Source of the DNA: Verrucomicrobiota bacterium
GTDB lineage: Bacteria > Verrucomicrobiota > Verrucomicrobiia > Limisphaerales > JADLHS01
Length of the DNA stretch: 22,691 nt
Reading direction: 5' to 3'
NCBI GenBank assembly: GCA_025360895.1
Contig: JANYBF010000228.1
Location: 1 to 22,691, forward strand
The notes under the pieces are model-generated. The model was not told where the DNA came from. It saw only the letters and a program-made list of their open reading frames with translations, and ran no database searches. Shown here piece by piece: positions 6,025-13,352 of the stretch. Position numbers and translations under genes: made by a program. Position 1 is the stretch's first letter. Each line of letters begins with the position of its first letter.

Positions 6025-7590
6025 ATGAAAACTCGCATCACACTCCTGACCCTCGCGGTCGCTTCGCTTTCCGCTTTTGCGGCGGACATCACCGGCACCT
6101 GGAAGGCCGAATTCGAGACGCAACGCGGCTTGCAGAAATACACCTTCAACCTCAAACAGGACGGCGCGAACGTGACCGGCCAGGCCAGCGTCGAGAGGGA
6201 GGGTGAAAAGCGCGAGGCCGACTTCAAGGAAGGCAAGGTCGAGGGCGACACGGTGACGTTTGTCGAACCGCTGAAAATCCAGGACAACGAAATCAGGATC
6301 ACCTACACCGGCAAGATTGCGGGCGACGAAATCAAGTTGACGCGAAAGGCCGGCGACTTTGGATCTTCCGAGGCCACAGCCAAACGGGAAGGCGGTGCCT
6401 CACCCATCGCGGCCATCAAGGTCACGGGCACCTGGAAATCGGAGTTCAACACCCAGATCGGGGTGCAGAAATACAGCTATGTCCTCAAACAGGAGGGCGC
6501 CCGGGTTGGCGGCAAGGCCCATTCGGAAGTCGGTGATCAAAAGAATGAGAGCGAACTGACGGAAGGTAAAGTGGATGGGGAAACGATTTCGTTTGTTGAA
6601 TTGCTCAACTATCAGGGCAACGACCTTCGAATCAGTTACACCGGCAAGCTGGCAGGGAATGAAATCAAATTCACGCGCACGGTCGGGGATTTTGCCAAAG
6701 AGGAACTGACGGCAAAGCGCGAAGGGCCGGCTCCCGTCGCACCCAGCAGCGCCGGTGGTCAGCGCGGCCGTGGCGGATTCGGTGGTCCCATCACGCTCGG
6801 ACCGGACGACAAGGCGGTGTTCCCGAATCCGGGGGACGGTTTCGATAAGGCGCGCGCGGGCATCGCGCACGGCAAGCTGGAAATGGTCGAGTACGATTCC
6901 AGGTCCGTCGGCAACAAACGCAAGGCGCTCGTCTATACGCCGCCCGGTTACTCCACCGATACGAAATATCCCGTGCTCTATCTCCTTCACGGCATCGGTG
7001 GCGACGAGGTGGAATGGCGTCGCGGCGGGCATCCCGAAGTGATTCTCGACAACCTCATCGCGGACAAGAAGGCCGTGCCCATGATCATCGTGATGCCGAA
7101 CGGCCGCGCCCAAGCCGACGACCGGCCCGGTCCGAACGCGATGGCGACCGCGCCCGCCTTCGGCAAGTTCGATCAAGATCTGCTGGGCAGTCTCATTCCG
7201 TTCATTGAAGCGAAGTATTCCGTGAAGGCCGATCGCGACAGCCGCGCACTGGCTGGACTCTCGATGGGCGGCGGGCAGTCATTGAACTTCGGACTTGGCA
7301 ACCTCGACACCTTCGCGTGGATCGGTGGGTTCTCCTCCGCGCCGAACACGAAGCCCGCGGTCGAACTCGTGCCCGACCCCGAGAAGGCGACGAAACAATT
7401 GAAGCTGCTCTACGTTTCCTGTGGCAACAAGGACGGCCTCATTCGCATCAGCCAGGGCGTTCACGCCTACCTGAAGGAGAAAAACGTCCCGCACATTTGG
7501 CAGGTTGATGAACACGCCCACGACTTCCAGCACTGGAAGAAGGCGCTCTTCAATTTTTCCCAACTGATTTTCAAACCGACGACCAATTAA
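6025..7590 (+). CDS. Secreted CE1-type esterase with two tandem N-terminal beta domains
   Basis: A 521-residue protein with signal peptide MKTRITLLTLAVASLSAFA. Two consecutive domains of about 101 residues follow, at 23-123 and 134-234. Each begins TGTWK(A/S)EF, contains YTGK(I/L)AG(D/N)EIK and ends with AKREG, so this is an internal duplication. A glycine-rich linker (GGQRGRGGFGG) leads to a CE1 esterase domain: ALVYTPPGYSTDTKYPVLYLLHGIGGDEVEW, Ser413 in AGLSMGGGQS, probable catalytic His499 in HAHDFQHW. Its hydrolase half resembles the preceding gene (YTPPGY, DNLIA, AGLSMGG), so the pair arose by duplication but carry different accessory domains. The duplicated domain is probably a small beta barrel or carbohydrate-binding module; its ligand is unknown. 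ATG 6025 is chosen for the signal peptide and has a CAACAAC leader. Confidence 0.9.
   Translation: MKTRITLLTLAVASLSAFAADITGTWKAEFETQRGLQKYTFNLKQDGANVTGQASVEREGEKREADFKEGKVEGDTVTFVEPLKIQDNEIRITYTGKIAGDEIKLTRKAGDFGSSEATAKREGGASPIAAIKVTGTWKSEFNTQIGVQKYSYVLKQEGARVGGKAHSEVGDQKNESELTEGKVDGETISFVELLNYQGNDLRISYTGKLAGNEIKFTRTVGDFAKEELTAKREGPAPVAPSSAGGQRGRGGFGGPITLGPDDKAVFPNPGDGFDKARAGIAHGKLEMVEYDSRSVGNKRKALVYTPPGYSTDTKYPVLYLLHGIGGDEVEWRRGGHPEVILDNLIADKKAVPMIIVMPNGRAQADDRPGPNAMATAPAFGKFDQDLLGSLIPFIEAKYSVKADRDSRALAGLSMGGGQSLNFGLGNLDTFAWIGGFSSAPNTKPAVELVPDPEKATKQLKLLYVSCGNKDGLIRISQGVHAYLKEKNVPHIWQVDEHAHDFQHWKKALFNFSQLIFKPTTN
6091..6725 (+). repeat. Intragenic tandem duplication (two units of about 302 bp, offset 333 bp)
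   Basis: Units at 6091-6392 and 6424-6725 encode homologous domains of the esterase and align with a constant 333-bp offset at both ends, so no net insertion or deletion has built up. The DNA has diverged clearly, so this is an old duplication. Confidence 0.8.
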
Positions 7591-7647
7591 CAATCGGCCT
7601 CTCACAAGGCCCAAATTCCGCATTACGCCAACACGGCTGATTTCCAG

Positions 7648-10317
7648 ATGAAGAACTTGAAGCAGATTCTGACTCTTTTGACGGGAGGGCTGCTGTTCCT
7701 CAACACCTTCGCGGCGGACGCGCCGGATCGCTCGCTCCACGTTCTGTATCTCGGCCCGGGCGGCACGGGCGGTGACGCTCGGGGAAGCGGAATCGGCGGC
7801 GGTGGCTCGCGCACGAACTACGTTTATCTGCCCGGCCAGACGCTCGCACCCGAGGCGATTTACTTTGATCACCTCGCGGACGTCACTCACCTCACGGACA
7901 AATATCTGAGCCACTTCGATGCAGTGGTGCAGGTGATGCCCGATTCCGAAGTCGGCGCTTCCCAACAGAAACTACTCGACGGTTTCAAGAGCGCGGGCCA
8001 CGGGCTGCTCACGTTCACCGATGGTAAGCGTCCGGCAGACGTGGACCTGCGCGCCGCGGTTCTCGGCGCGATCAGCAAGCAGGCGAAGTCTGACTGGGAA
8101 GCCTCGCTCGCCTCGCGTCCGCCATTGCAGCGTCTGCCGGGTGAGGTGCCGAACTACGAGCATCGCGCCGAGCCGGTGAAATATCAGGCTCCGCTCGCGC
8201 CGAAGGACAGCATGCGTTACGTGCAGGTGCCGGCGGATTTTGATCTCCAACTTTTCGCCGCCGAGCCGGATGTCGTGAAGCCCATCTACGTCGCGTGGGA
8301 CGCGCGCGGGCGCGCGTGGGTGGTCGAGGCGCGTGATTATCCGCATGGCCTCGTGGACGAAGGCGAACCGGGCTTGGCGGACATCAAGATTTGCGAGGAC
8401 ACCGACGGCGACGGCAAGGCCGACAAGTTCACCATCTTCGCCGACAAGTTGAACCTCGCGACCTCGCTGGTGTTCGTGAATGGCGGCGTCATCGTGTCGG
8501 AAGCGCGCCGCATGCTCTTCCTTGCGGACACCGACGGCGACGACAAGGCCGATGTGCGTCAGGCCATTCTCCCGGGCTGGGGAACCGGCGACACGCACGC
8601 GATGCAAAGCAATCTCGGCCGCGGCTTCGACAACTGGCTCTACGGCACGGTGGGTTACTCGAACTTCCGCGGCAACGTCGCCAGCAAGAATCTCCAGTTT
8701 GGCCAGGGAGTGTTTCGTTTCAAGGCCGATGGCTCCGCTTTGGAATTTCTCCACCAGTTCAACAACAACACCTGGGGCTTCGGACTGAATGAGCACGGCG
8801 ATGTCTTCGGTTCAACGGCCAACGGCCACCCGACGTTCTACGGTTATCTGCCCGCCCACATCCTGAACCCGACGCAGCCGGGCTTCGGCCGCCGTGGAGG
8901 GGGCGGGTTTCGTCCCGGCTATCGGCTCGACTCTGCCGACACGGGTGATGGCACTGCTTCCCAAGTTCGCCGGATTTCCTCCGCCAAGTCGATGGCGCCG
9001 GGCATGAGGATGCATCCCAACACGCCGAACGTTCGCATGGTCGATAACTTCGGCGGCTACACGGCGGCGGCGGGACACGCCTTCATGGTCAGCGACGCGT
9101 TGCCGCCGCGCCTTCGGAGCAAGGCGCTCGTCACCGAACCGACCGCCAAGCTCATCGGCATCATGGATATTCAGCCTGACGGCGGCGGTTACAAGGCTGG
9201 CGATGGCGGCAATCTGCTCGCCAGCACCGACGAATGGATGTCACCCATCTTCGCCGACGTCGGCCCGGATGGCGCGATTTGGGTGATCGATTTCTACAGC
9301 TTCATCATCCAGCACAACCCGACGCCGAGCACCCAGTCCGCTGGCATCCAGGCCACGACCGGGCGCGGTGGCGCTTATGCCACCGAACCAAACCTGCGCG
9401 ACCAAACCCACGGCCGCATCTACCGCGTCGTCTGGAAGGACGCGCCGCGCAGCTCGATCAAATCTCTCGCCAAGGCGAAGTCCCCCGAACTCGTCGCGGC
9501 GCTCGACAGCGGCAACCAGTTCTGGAACCTCACTGCCCAGCGACTCATCGTGGACGACAAAATGACCAACGCCGCACCGGCTTTGAAGAAGCGCGTGAGA
9601 ACTGGCGGCAAGGGCGCGATCCACGCGCTCTGGTCGCTCGAAGGCATCGGCGCGCTCGACAAGGCCACGCATCAGGCGGCGTTGATGGACAAGGACGCCG
9701 CCGTTCGCCGCAACGCCATTCGCGCCCTGCCGGCCAACGAACAGGGACGCCAGTTGTTCTTTGGTAGCGGCGTCATCCAGGACCCGGACCTCATCACGCG
9801 CGAGGCTGCCTTCGTGAAACTCGTGGAGTTTCCGACCATCCCGGAAATCCAAACCGTCGTCGCCCAACTTCCGCGCGCGGCCGTCAACACCAACGACCCG
9901 TTCTTGAACGACGCGCTCACCCTGCTGGGTCGCATCCACAAGGTCTCCAGTGTTGGTACGGACGAAGTGAAGGTTGCTGCGGGCGATCCGAAGCGCGGCG
10001 AGGATCTATTCTACAACAGCCCCACCGCCGCCTGTGCCTCCTGCCACACCGTCAAGGGCAAGGGCGGCGACGTCGGCCCGATCCTCGACGGTCTCGCCGT
10101 GCGCAGCGACAAGGCCTACATCCTCGAAAGCCTCATGGACCCGAACGCCAAACTCGCCAAAGGATTTGAGAACCTTACGATTTCCCCGATGCCGCCCCTC
10201 GGCGTGCTGTTGAAGGAACAGGAACTCGCGGACATTCTGGCCTTCCTTTCCACGCTCACCACGCCACCGAAGGACGGCGTGACGGTTCCTGTGAAGCAGC
10301 TCAACGTGTACGAATAA
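7648..10317 (+). CDS. PVC-type secreted protein: ThuA-like N-terminus, beta-propeller dehydrogenase domain, C-terminal cytochrome c
   Basis: An 889-residue exported protein (signal peptide MKNLKQILTLLTGGLLFLNTFA). Residues about 27-165 resemble a ThuA-like domain (SLHVLYLGPGG, HFDAVVQVMPDSEV, GHGLLTFTDG). From about 185 to 580 it matches the PVC membrane-bound dehydrogenase/beta-propeller family (FDLQLFAAEPDVVKPIYVAWD, RGRAWVVEARDYP). Two DTDGD motifs at 251 and 294 look like calcium loops. A HEAT-like helical part (about 600-780) precedes a cytochrome c domain with haem motif C796-A-S-C799-H800 and possible Met ligand in SPMPP. Such proteins are abundant in Planctomycetes and Verrucomicrobia and are thought to oxidise sugars or similar compounds in the periplasm and pass on electrons; substrate unknown. 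It lies 57 bp after the esterase and 2 bp before the next gene. Confidence 0.9.
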   Translation: MKNLKQILTLLTGGLLFLNTFAADAPDRSLHVLYLGPGGTGGDARGSGIGGGGSRTNYVYLPGQTLAPEAIYFDHLADVTHLTDKYLSHFDAVVQVMPDSEVGASQQKLLDGFKSAGHGLLTFTDGKRPADVDLRAAVLGAISKQAKSDWEASLASRPPLQRLPGEVPNYEHRAEPVKYQAPLAPKDSMRYVQVPADFDLQLFAAEPDVVKPIYVAWDARGRAWVVEARDYPHGLVDEGEPGLADIKICEDTDGDGKADKFTIFADKLNLATSLVFVNGGVIVSEARRMLFLADTDGDDKADVRQAILPGWGTGDTHAMQSNLGRGFDNWLYGTVGYSNFRGNVASKNLQFGQGVFRFKADGSALEFLHQFNNNTWGFGLNEHGDVFGSTANGHPTFYGYLPAHILNPTQPGFGRRGGGGFRPGYRLDSADTGDGTASQVRRISSAKSMAPGMRMHPNTPNVRMVDNFGGYTAAAGHAFMVSDALPPRLRSKALVTEPTAKLIGIMDIQPDGGGYKAGDGGNLLASTDEWMSPIFADVGPDGAIWVIDFYSFIIQHNPTPSTQSAGIQATTGRGGAYATEPNLRDQTHGRIYRVVWKDAPRSSIKSLAKAKSPELVAALDSGNQFWNLTAQRLIVDDKMTNAAPALKKRVRTGGKGAIHALWSLEGIGALDKATHQAALMDKDAAVRRNAIRALPANEQGRQLFFGSGVIQDPDLITREAAFVKLVEFPTIPEIQTVVAQLPRAAVNTNDPFLNDALTLLGRIHKVSSVGTDEVKVAAGDPKRGEDLFYNSPTAACASCHTVKGKGGDVGPILDGLAVRSDKAYILESLMDPNAKLAKGFENLTISPMPPLGVLLKEQELADILAFLSTLTTPPKDGVTVPVKQLNVYE

Positions 10318-10319
10318 TC

Positions 10320-10934
10320 ATGAAGAAGCTATTCTCTTCCATTGGATCGGCCGCCTTGTTGGGCCTGTTGGTGACAAAAGCCAGTGCGGCCGATGCCCTC
10401 AAACCCGACTCGGCTGGTTACATCCGCGATTGGGTCATGCTCGCTCCCATCGCGCTCCCCGAGCAGGAGACCTGCGCGGATTCGGTCTTCAAGGAACAGA
10501 TCAAGGACGAGGCCGCACTTCGCCCCAAGGCCGGCGACAAGATCAGAATCAACGGGAAGGAATTGACCTGGCAGAACATCACCGCTTCGACCAATTACTT
10601 CGACTTCAACGCCACACTGAAGACCGTCAACGACCACGCCGCCGGTTTCATGGTCACTTACATCGAGTGCGACAAGGAAATGCCCAACGTGACCATGGCG
10701 GTGGGCAGCAACGATCAGGGACGGATCTATTTCAACGGAGTGGATATCTACGCGTTCTCCGAGGCGCGCCCACTCATGCTCGATGCGGACAAGGGGAGGG
10801 TCAGCCTGAAAGCGGGCGTCAACGTCATCGTGTTCAAAGTCATCAATGAGCAGAACAGTTGGCAGGGAGCCATGCGCTTTCTGGATAAGGCGGGCGCCCC
10901 AGTGAAAAGTCTCAAAATCAAGTTATCACCCTGA
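10320..10934 (+). CDS. Secreted protein with galactose-binding-like beta-sandwich (putative)
   Basis: A 204-residue protein with a signal peptide (MKKLFSSIGSAALLGLLVTKASA). Its start lies 2 bp after the stop of the cytochrome protein, so the genes are co-transcribed and probably coupled. I do not recognise a named family. The mature part shows a pattern typical of jelly-roll modules attached to glycoside hydrolases: MVTYIECDKE, VGSNDQGRIYFNGVDIYAF, then VSLKAGVNVIVFKVINEQNSWQGAMRFLD. This implies an accessory carbohydrate-binding or structural role. The N-terminal DWVMLAPIALPEQETCADSVFKEQI segment is also common in such modules. It is the last apparently intact gene of the cargo cluster; the next gene is truncated. 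Confidence 0.78.
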   Translation: MKKLFSSIGSAALLGLLVTKASAADALKPDSAGYIRDWVMLAPIALPEQETCADSVFKEQIKDEAALRPKAGDKIRINGKELTWQNITASTNYFDFNATLKTVNDHAAGFMVTYIECDKEMPNVTMAVGSNDQGRIYFNGVDIYAFSEARPLMLDADKGRVSLKAGVNVIVFKVINEQNSWQGAMRFLDKAGAPVKSLKIKLSP

Positions 10935-11007
10935 GTCCTTGTGCGCAGTGAAACCAGCCAACCAAACCAAATGAAAGGTTCCAACGCAACGCAACTCCTC
11001 CGGTCCG

Positions 11008-11694
11008 GGCACGAACGCCCTGCGGAACTCGCTCTGGCTGGAAATCACCGGGCCAGACTTCATCGCCAAGGCCTCTCAGTTCGCCCACGAGGCGGACCCG
11101 CAGGCGATTCTCCGCTACAACGACTACGGATTGGAGAACCCGGCCAAGCGCGCGAAGCTCATCACGCTCATCAAGTCGCTCCAGGCGCAAAAGGTGCCCG
11201 TTCACGCCATCGGCGCGCAGACGCACATCAATGTTTCGACGACATTCGAGACGATGGATCAGGCGCTCGCGGACATGGCCACACTCGGTTTGGCCATTCA
11301 CATCACGGAACTCGATGTGAACAGCGCAGCGGGCGGGCAGCGCGGTTTCGGTGCAGACATCGCCAACAACGCTGCGACCACTCAGGGCGGACTGGTGAGG
11401 GACGCCGACGAAAAACTGGCCGGCGCTCACGCAGGAATCTTCCGCGCGTTTGTGAAGCACCACGACTCCGTGAAGATGGTCACGTTCTGGGGTGTGAACG
11501 ATGCGAACTCCTGGCGTGCCCAGGGCAAGCCGCTCTTGTTTGATGGCGACAACCAACCCAAGCCCGCCTTGGACGCCGTGATCCGCACCGCCAGCGGCAG
11601 GCCGGCTCAATCTCCCCGGCGACCTTATGAAGATGAAGTTCCTCCTGTGTTCGCTCGCCGCGTTGGTTCTGTTCAGCACCAACGCTTCGGATGA
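11008..11694 (+). pseudogene. GH10 endo-xylanase fragment, 5' half missing
   Basis: In the frame beginning at about 11008 the translation is the C-terminal half of a family 10 xylanase: LWLEITGPDFIAKA, RYNDYGLENPAKRAKLITLIKSL, VPVHAIGAQTHINVSTTFETM, HITELDVNS (with the nucleophile Glu), and VTFWGVNDANSWR. The signal peptide, the first barrel strands and the acid/base Glu region (usually near NE in WDVVNE) are absent. A TGA lies in this frame at 10972-10974. An ATG at 10971 with a leader like those of the neighbours (MKGSNATQLL) enters a different frame, so it may be the original start left by an internal deletion near 11005. The 3' end overlaps the next gene. The fragment cannot encode an active enzyme. 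It shows the locus once included a xylan backbone hydrolase. Confidence 0.85.
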
Positions 11695-12141
11695 TCCCGA
11701 TCCGAATTTCCACATCTACCTCTGCTTCGGTCAGTCGAACATGGAGAGCGGTGGGAAAATGGAGGAGATGGATCGGACGGTGGACAAACGCTTTCAGGTC
11801 ATGGCAGATTTCGATTCCGCCAACCGGGGCTGGAAGAAGGACAAGTGGTATGACGCTGTCCCGCCCCTGGCTGCAAAGGGCAGCGGCATTTGTATGGTTG
11901 ACTACTTCGGCCGGACGATGGTGGCCAACCTGCCGGAGAAAATTCGCGGCGGCGGCATCAAGGTTTCCGTGCCCGGCTGCAAAATCGAGCTGTTCGAAAA
12001 AACACCTACGCGAACTATGCGGCCACTGCCCAGCCCAGGATGAAGAACTATATCAAGGCGGACGACGAAAACCCCTACCAGTATCTGGTGGACCTGGCGA
12101 AGCTGGCGCAGAAGGACGGCGTGATTAAGGGAATCCTGTGA
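11627..12141 (+). pseudogene. Sialate O-acetylesterase-family (SASA) gene, frameshifted and truncated
   Basis: It starts MKMKFLLCSLAALVLFSTNAS (signal peptide), then FHIYLCFGQSNMESGG with the family's catalytic serine in GQSNME, and VDYFGRTMVANLPEKIR. After GCKIELFEK at about 12000, in the run of six As at 11997-12002, the frame shifts. Homology continues in another frame as NTYANYAATAQPRMKNYIKA, ENPYQYLVDLAKLAQKDGVIKGIL, and stops at TGA 12139-12141, just before the HQGES block that should carry the catalytic His. The C-terminal half is therefore lost and the gene is dead. Family members remove acetyl groups from sugars, including xylan, which fits the neighbouring GH10 remnant and CE1 esterases. 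Confidence 0.85.
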
Positions 12142-12171
12142 GTCCCGAATTGTGTTTTCCCTCATTTCACG

Positions 12172-12194
12172 GTGTTCGCCATGTCGGCGAGCAC
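12172..12194 (+). other. 9-bp hairpin in the gap before the right attachment copy
   Basis: GTGTTCGCC (12172-12180) and GGCGAGCAC (12186-12194) pair as RNA with one G-U pair and a 5-nt loop. No T-run follows, so it is not a standard terminator. It lies in 12142-12278, which has no supported gene. Confidence 0.3.
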
Positions 12195-12278
12195 AAGAGT
12201 AAGAAGAATAAGTTCGAGAACAGTCGCTTTCAAAATGCTCGACAATTGCAATCAAAGCGTTAGAAATGGAGTATTGCA

Positions 12279-12310
12279 ACGAGGGTTTGATTCCCTTCAC
12301 CCGCTCCAAT
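12279..12310 (+). repeat. Attachment site copy 2: diverged 3' end of tRNA-Gly
   Basis: Same 32-bp core as 2036-2067, with one change (C at 2045 is T at 12288, in the T loop, giving TTTGATT). The encoded CCA is at 12306-12308. Again no tRNA 5' half precedes it. The repeats are 10,243 bp apart in direct orientation. The T-loop change suggests this copy is older and free of tRNA selection. The next gene begins 13 bp after the CCA. Confidence 0.85.
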
Positions 12311-12321
12311 TCCAGAACAAT

Positions 12322-12522
12322 ATGTCCGCTCTATCGGCCAAGAAACCGAAACGCAGCCGCCCCAAGGACGACAAGGAGCGGTACTATCTCTTGCCGGGCC
12401 AAGGCGGCAGCAGTTATCGTCGTAAACAGATGGTTATCCTCAAATCCTCGATCATCGTTGGGATCATCGTCTCGGGCATCTTTGCTCTGGTGATGTATCT
12501 CGTTTACCAGAAGCCGCACTGA
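12322..12522 (+). CDS. Small single-span membrane protein, unknown function
   Basis: A 66-residue protein starting MSALSAKKPKRSRPKDDKER. A strongly basic N-terminal half (about 40 residues, with KKPKRSRPK and YRRKQ) precedes one hydrophobic segment, SSIIVGIIVSGIFALVMYLVY, at about 42-62, then QKPH. This predicts an inner-membrane protein with the N-terminus inside. The frame is open further left, but that part reads through the tRNA-Gly fragment, so ATG 12322 is preferred. I do not recognise the family. Lying directly after the attachment copy, it is the first gene of the presumed original chromosome and may once have followed an intact tRNA-Gly. Confidence 0.65.
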   Translation: MSALSAKKPKRSRPKDDKERYYLLPGQGGSSYRRKQMVILKSSIIVGIIVSGIFALVMYLVYQKPH

Positions 12523-12680
12523 ACCCGTCGGAGCGTTCGGACGAACCCCATCGTCTTCTGCAGGTGCGTGGCATCAATCAATCCCGCCATCAGTTGCCCG
12601 GCCCGCAAAACCTTCTCCTTGTCTCTCTGGCGGCATCCGCCTAGGATTACGCAACGAAATCGCACCAATGACGTTTTGAA

Positions 12681-13352
12681 ATGATTGAGTTGATTCAGTT
12701 TCCCTGGAGTCCGTTCTGCATCGTCCAACGGCGTATCCTCGATTTTTCAAGCGTTCGCTTCAAGCTCACCAATCTTCCCCTTACCGGTGACCGCTCTCTG
12801 ATCTGGAAGCTCACCAAGGAGCGTTACTACGCCGTACCCGTCATCCGCGACGGGCGCAACGTGGTCTTTGAAACCGGCGAGGATTCGCAGGTGATCGCCA
12901 AATACCTGGACCAAAAACTCGCGCTCGGTCTGTTCCCAGCGGCGATCGAAGGCGAACAATTTATCCTCTGGCACTATATCGAGAATGAGATCGAGGGCTT
13001 GACCTTCAAACTCAACGACGCGTACTACCGTGAATTTGTTGCCCGACCGGATCAGCTTTCCTACGTCCGGCACAAGGAACGGAAGTTTGGTCGCGGTTGC
13101 CTGGATGCCTGGCATGCGCAGCAAAAGGAGATGGCGCGGCAAATGGAACAGCGACTTTTGCCCTTCGAGGAAATGCTCGGGCACCGGCCTTTCCTGCTCG
13201 GTCCACAACCGCGCTTCGTAGATTTTGATTTGTTCGGGATGCTGGGCAACTTCCTTTACTCCGGCCATTACCAGTTGCCGGCCAGCCGGCCGCAGCTCCG
13301 AAAATGGTATCGCCGGCTGGCATCCGCCCGGCTTTCTCAATTTGCAACGTGA
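12681..13352 (+). CDS. Glutathione S-transferase-like protein
   Basis: A 223-residue protein with the GST two-domain plan. The N-terminal thioredoxin-like part begins MIELIQFPWSPFCIVQRRIL and shows the cis-proline region YAVPVIRDGRNVVFETGEDSQVIAKYLD, with the E-D/S pair that normally binds the glutathione gamma-glutamyl group. The C-terminal helical part contains HYIENEIEGLTFKL and RFVDFDLFGMLGNFLY, matching the usual GST helix with D in its N-cap. Only one Cys (SPFC) is present in the active-site loop, so a cysteine or serine type is possible. Its stop TGA (13350-13352) overlaps the GTG start of the PhoH gene, so the two are coupled. Substrate unknown; stress or detoxification roles are typical of the family. 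Confidence 0.83.
   Translation: MIELIQFPWSPFCIVQRRILDFSSVRFKLTNLPLTGDRSLIWKLTKERYYAVPVIRDGRNVVFETGEDSQVIAKYLDQKLALGLFPAAIEGEQFILWHYIENEIEGLTFKLNDAYYREFVARPDQLSYVRHKERKFGRGCLDAWHAQQKEMARQMEQRLLPFEEMLGHRPFLLGPQPRFVDFDLFGMLGNFLYSGHYQLPASRPQLRKWYRRLASARLSQFAT

Noticed and set aside
6400..9939. Long minus-strand frames opposite the second esterase and the cytochrome protein (6400-7176, 7279-7965, 7972-8796, 9241-9939)
   Set aside because: Antisense shadows in GC-rich coding DNA; the plus-strand proteins have clear domains throughout.
10941..11543. 200-residue plus-strand frame starting in the gap after the beta-sandwich protein
   Set aside because: It reads the GH10 fragment in the wrong frame; the translation is Arg/Gly/His-rich with no family resemblance, while another frame gives clear xylanase sequence.
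12172..12321. Upstream extension of the small membrane protein gene
   Set aside because: The added 50 residues would be read through a hairpin and the tRNA-Gly fragment; ATG 12322 gives a sensible short membrane protein.
12504..12728. Minus-strand 74-residue frame between the small membrane protein and the GST gene
   Set aside because: It overlaps the ends of two better genes and shows no domain or start signal.
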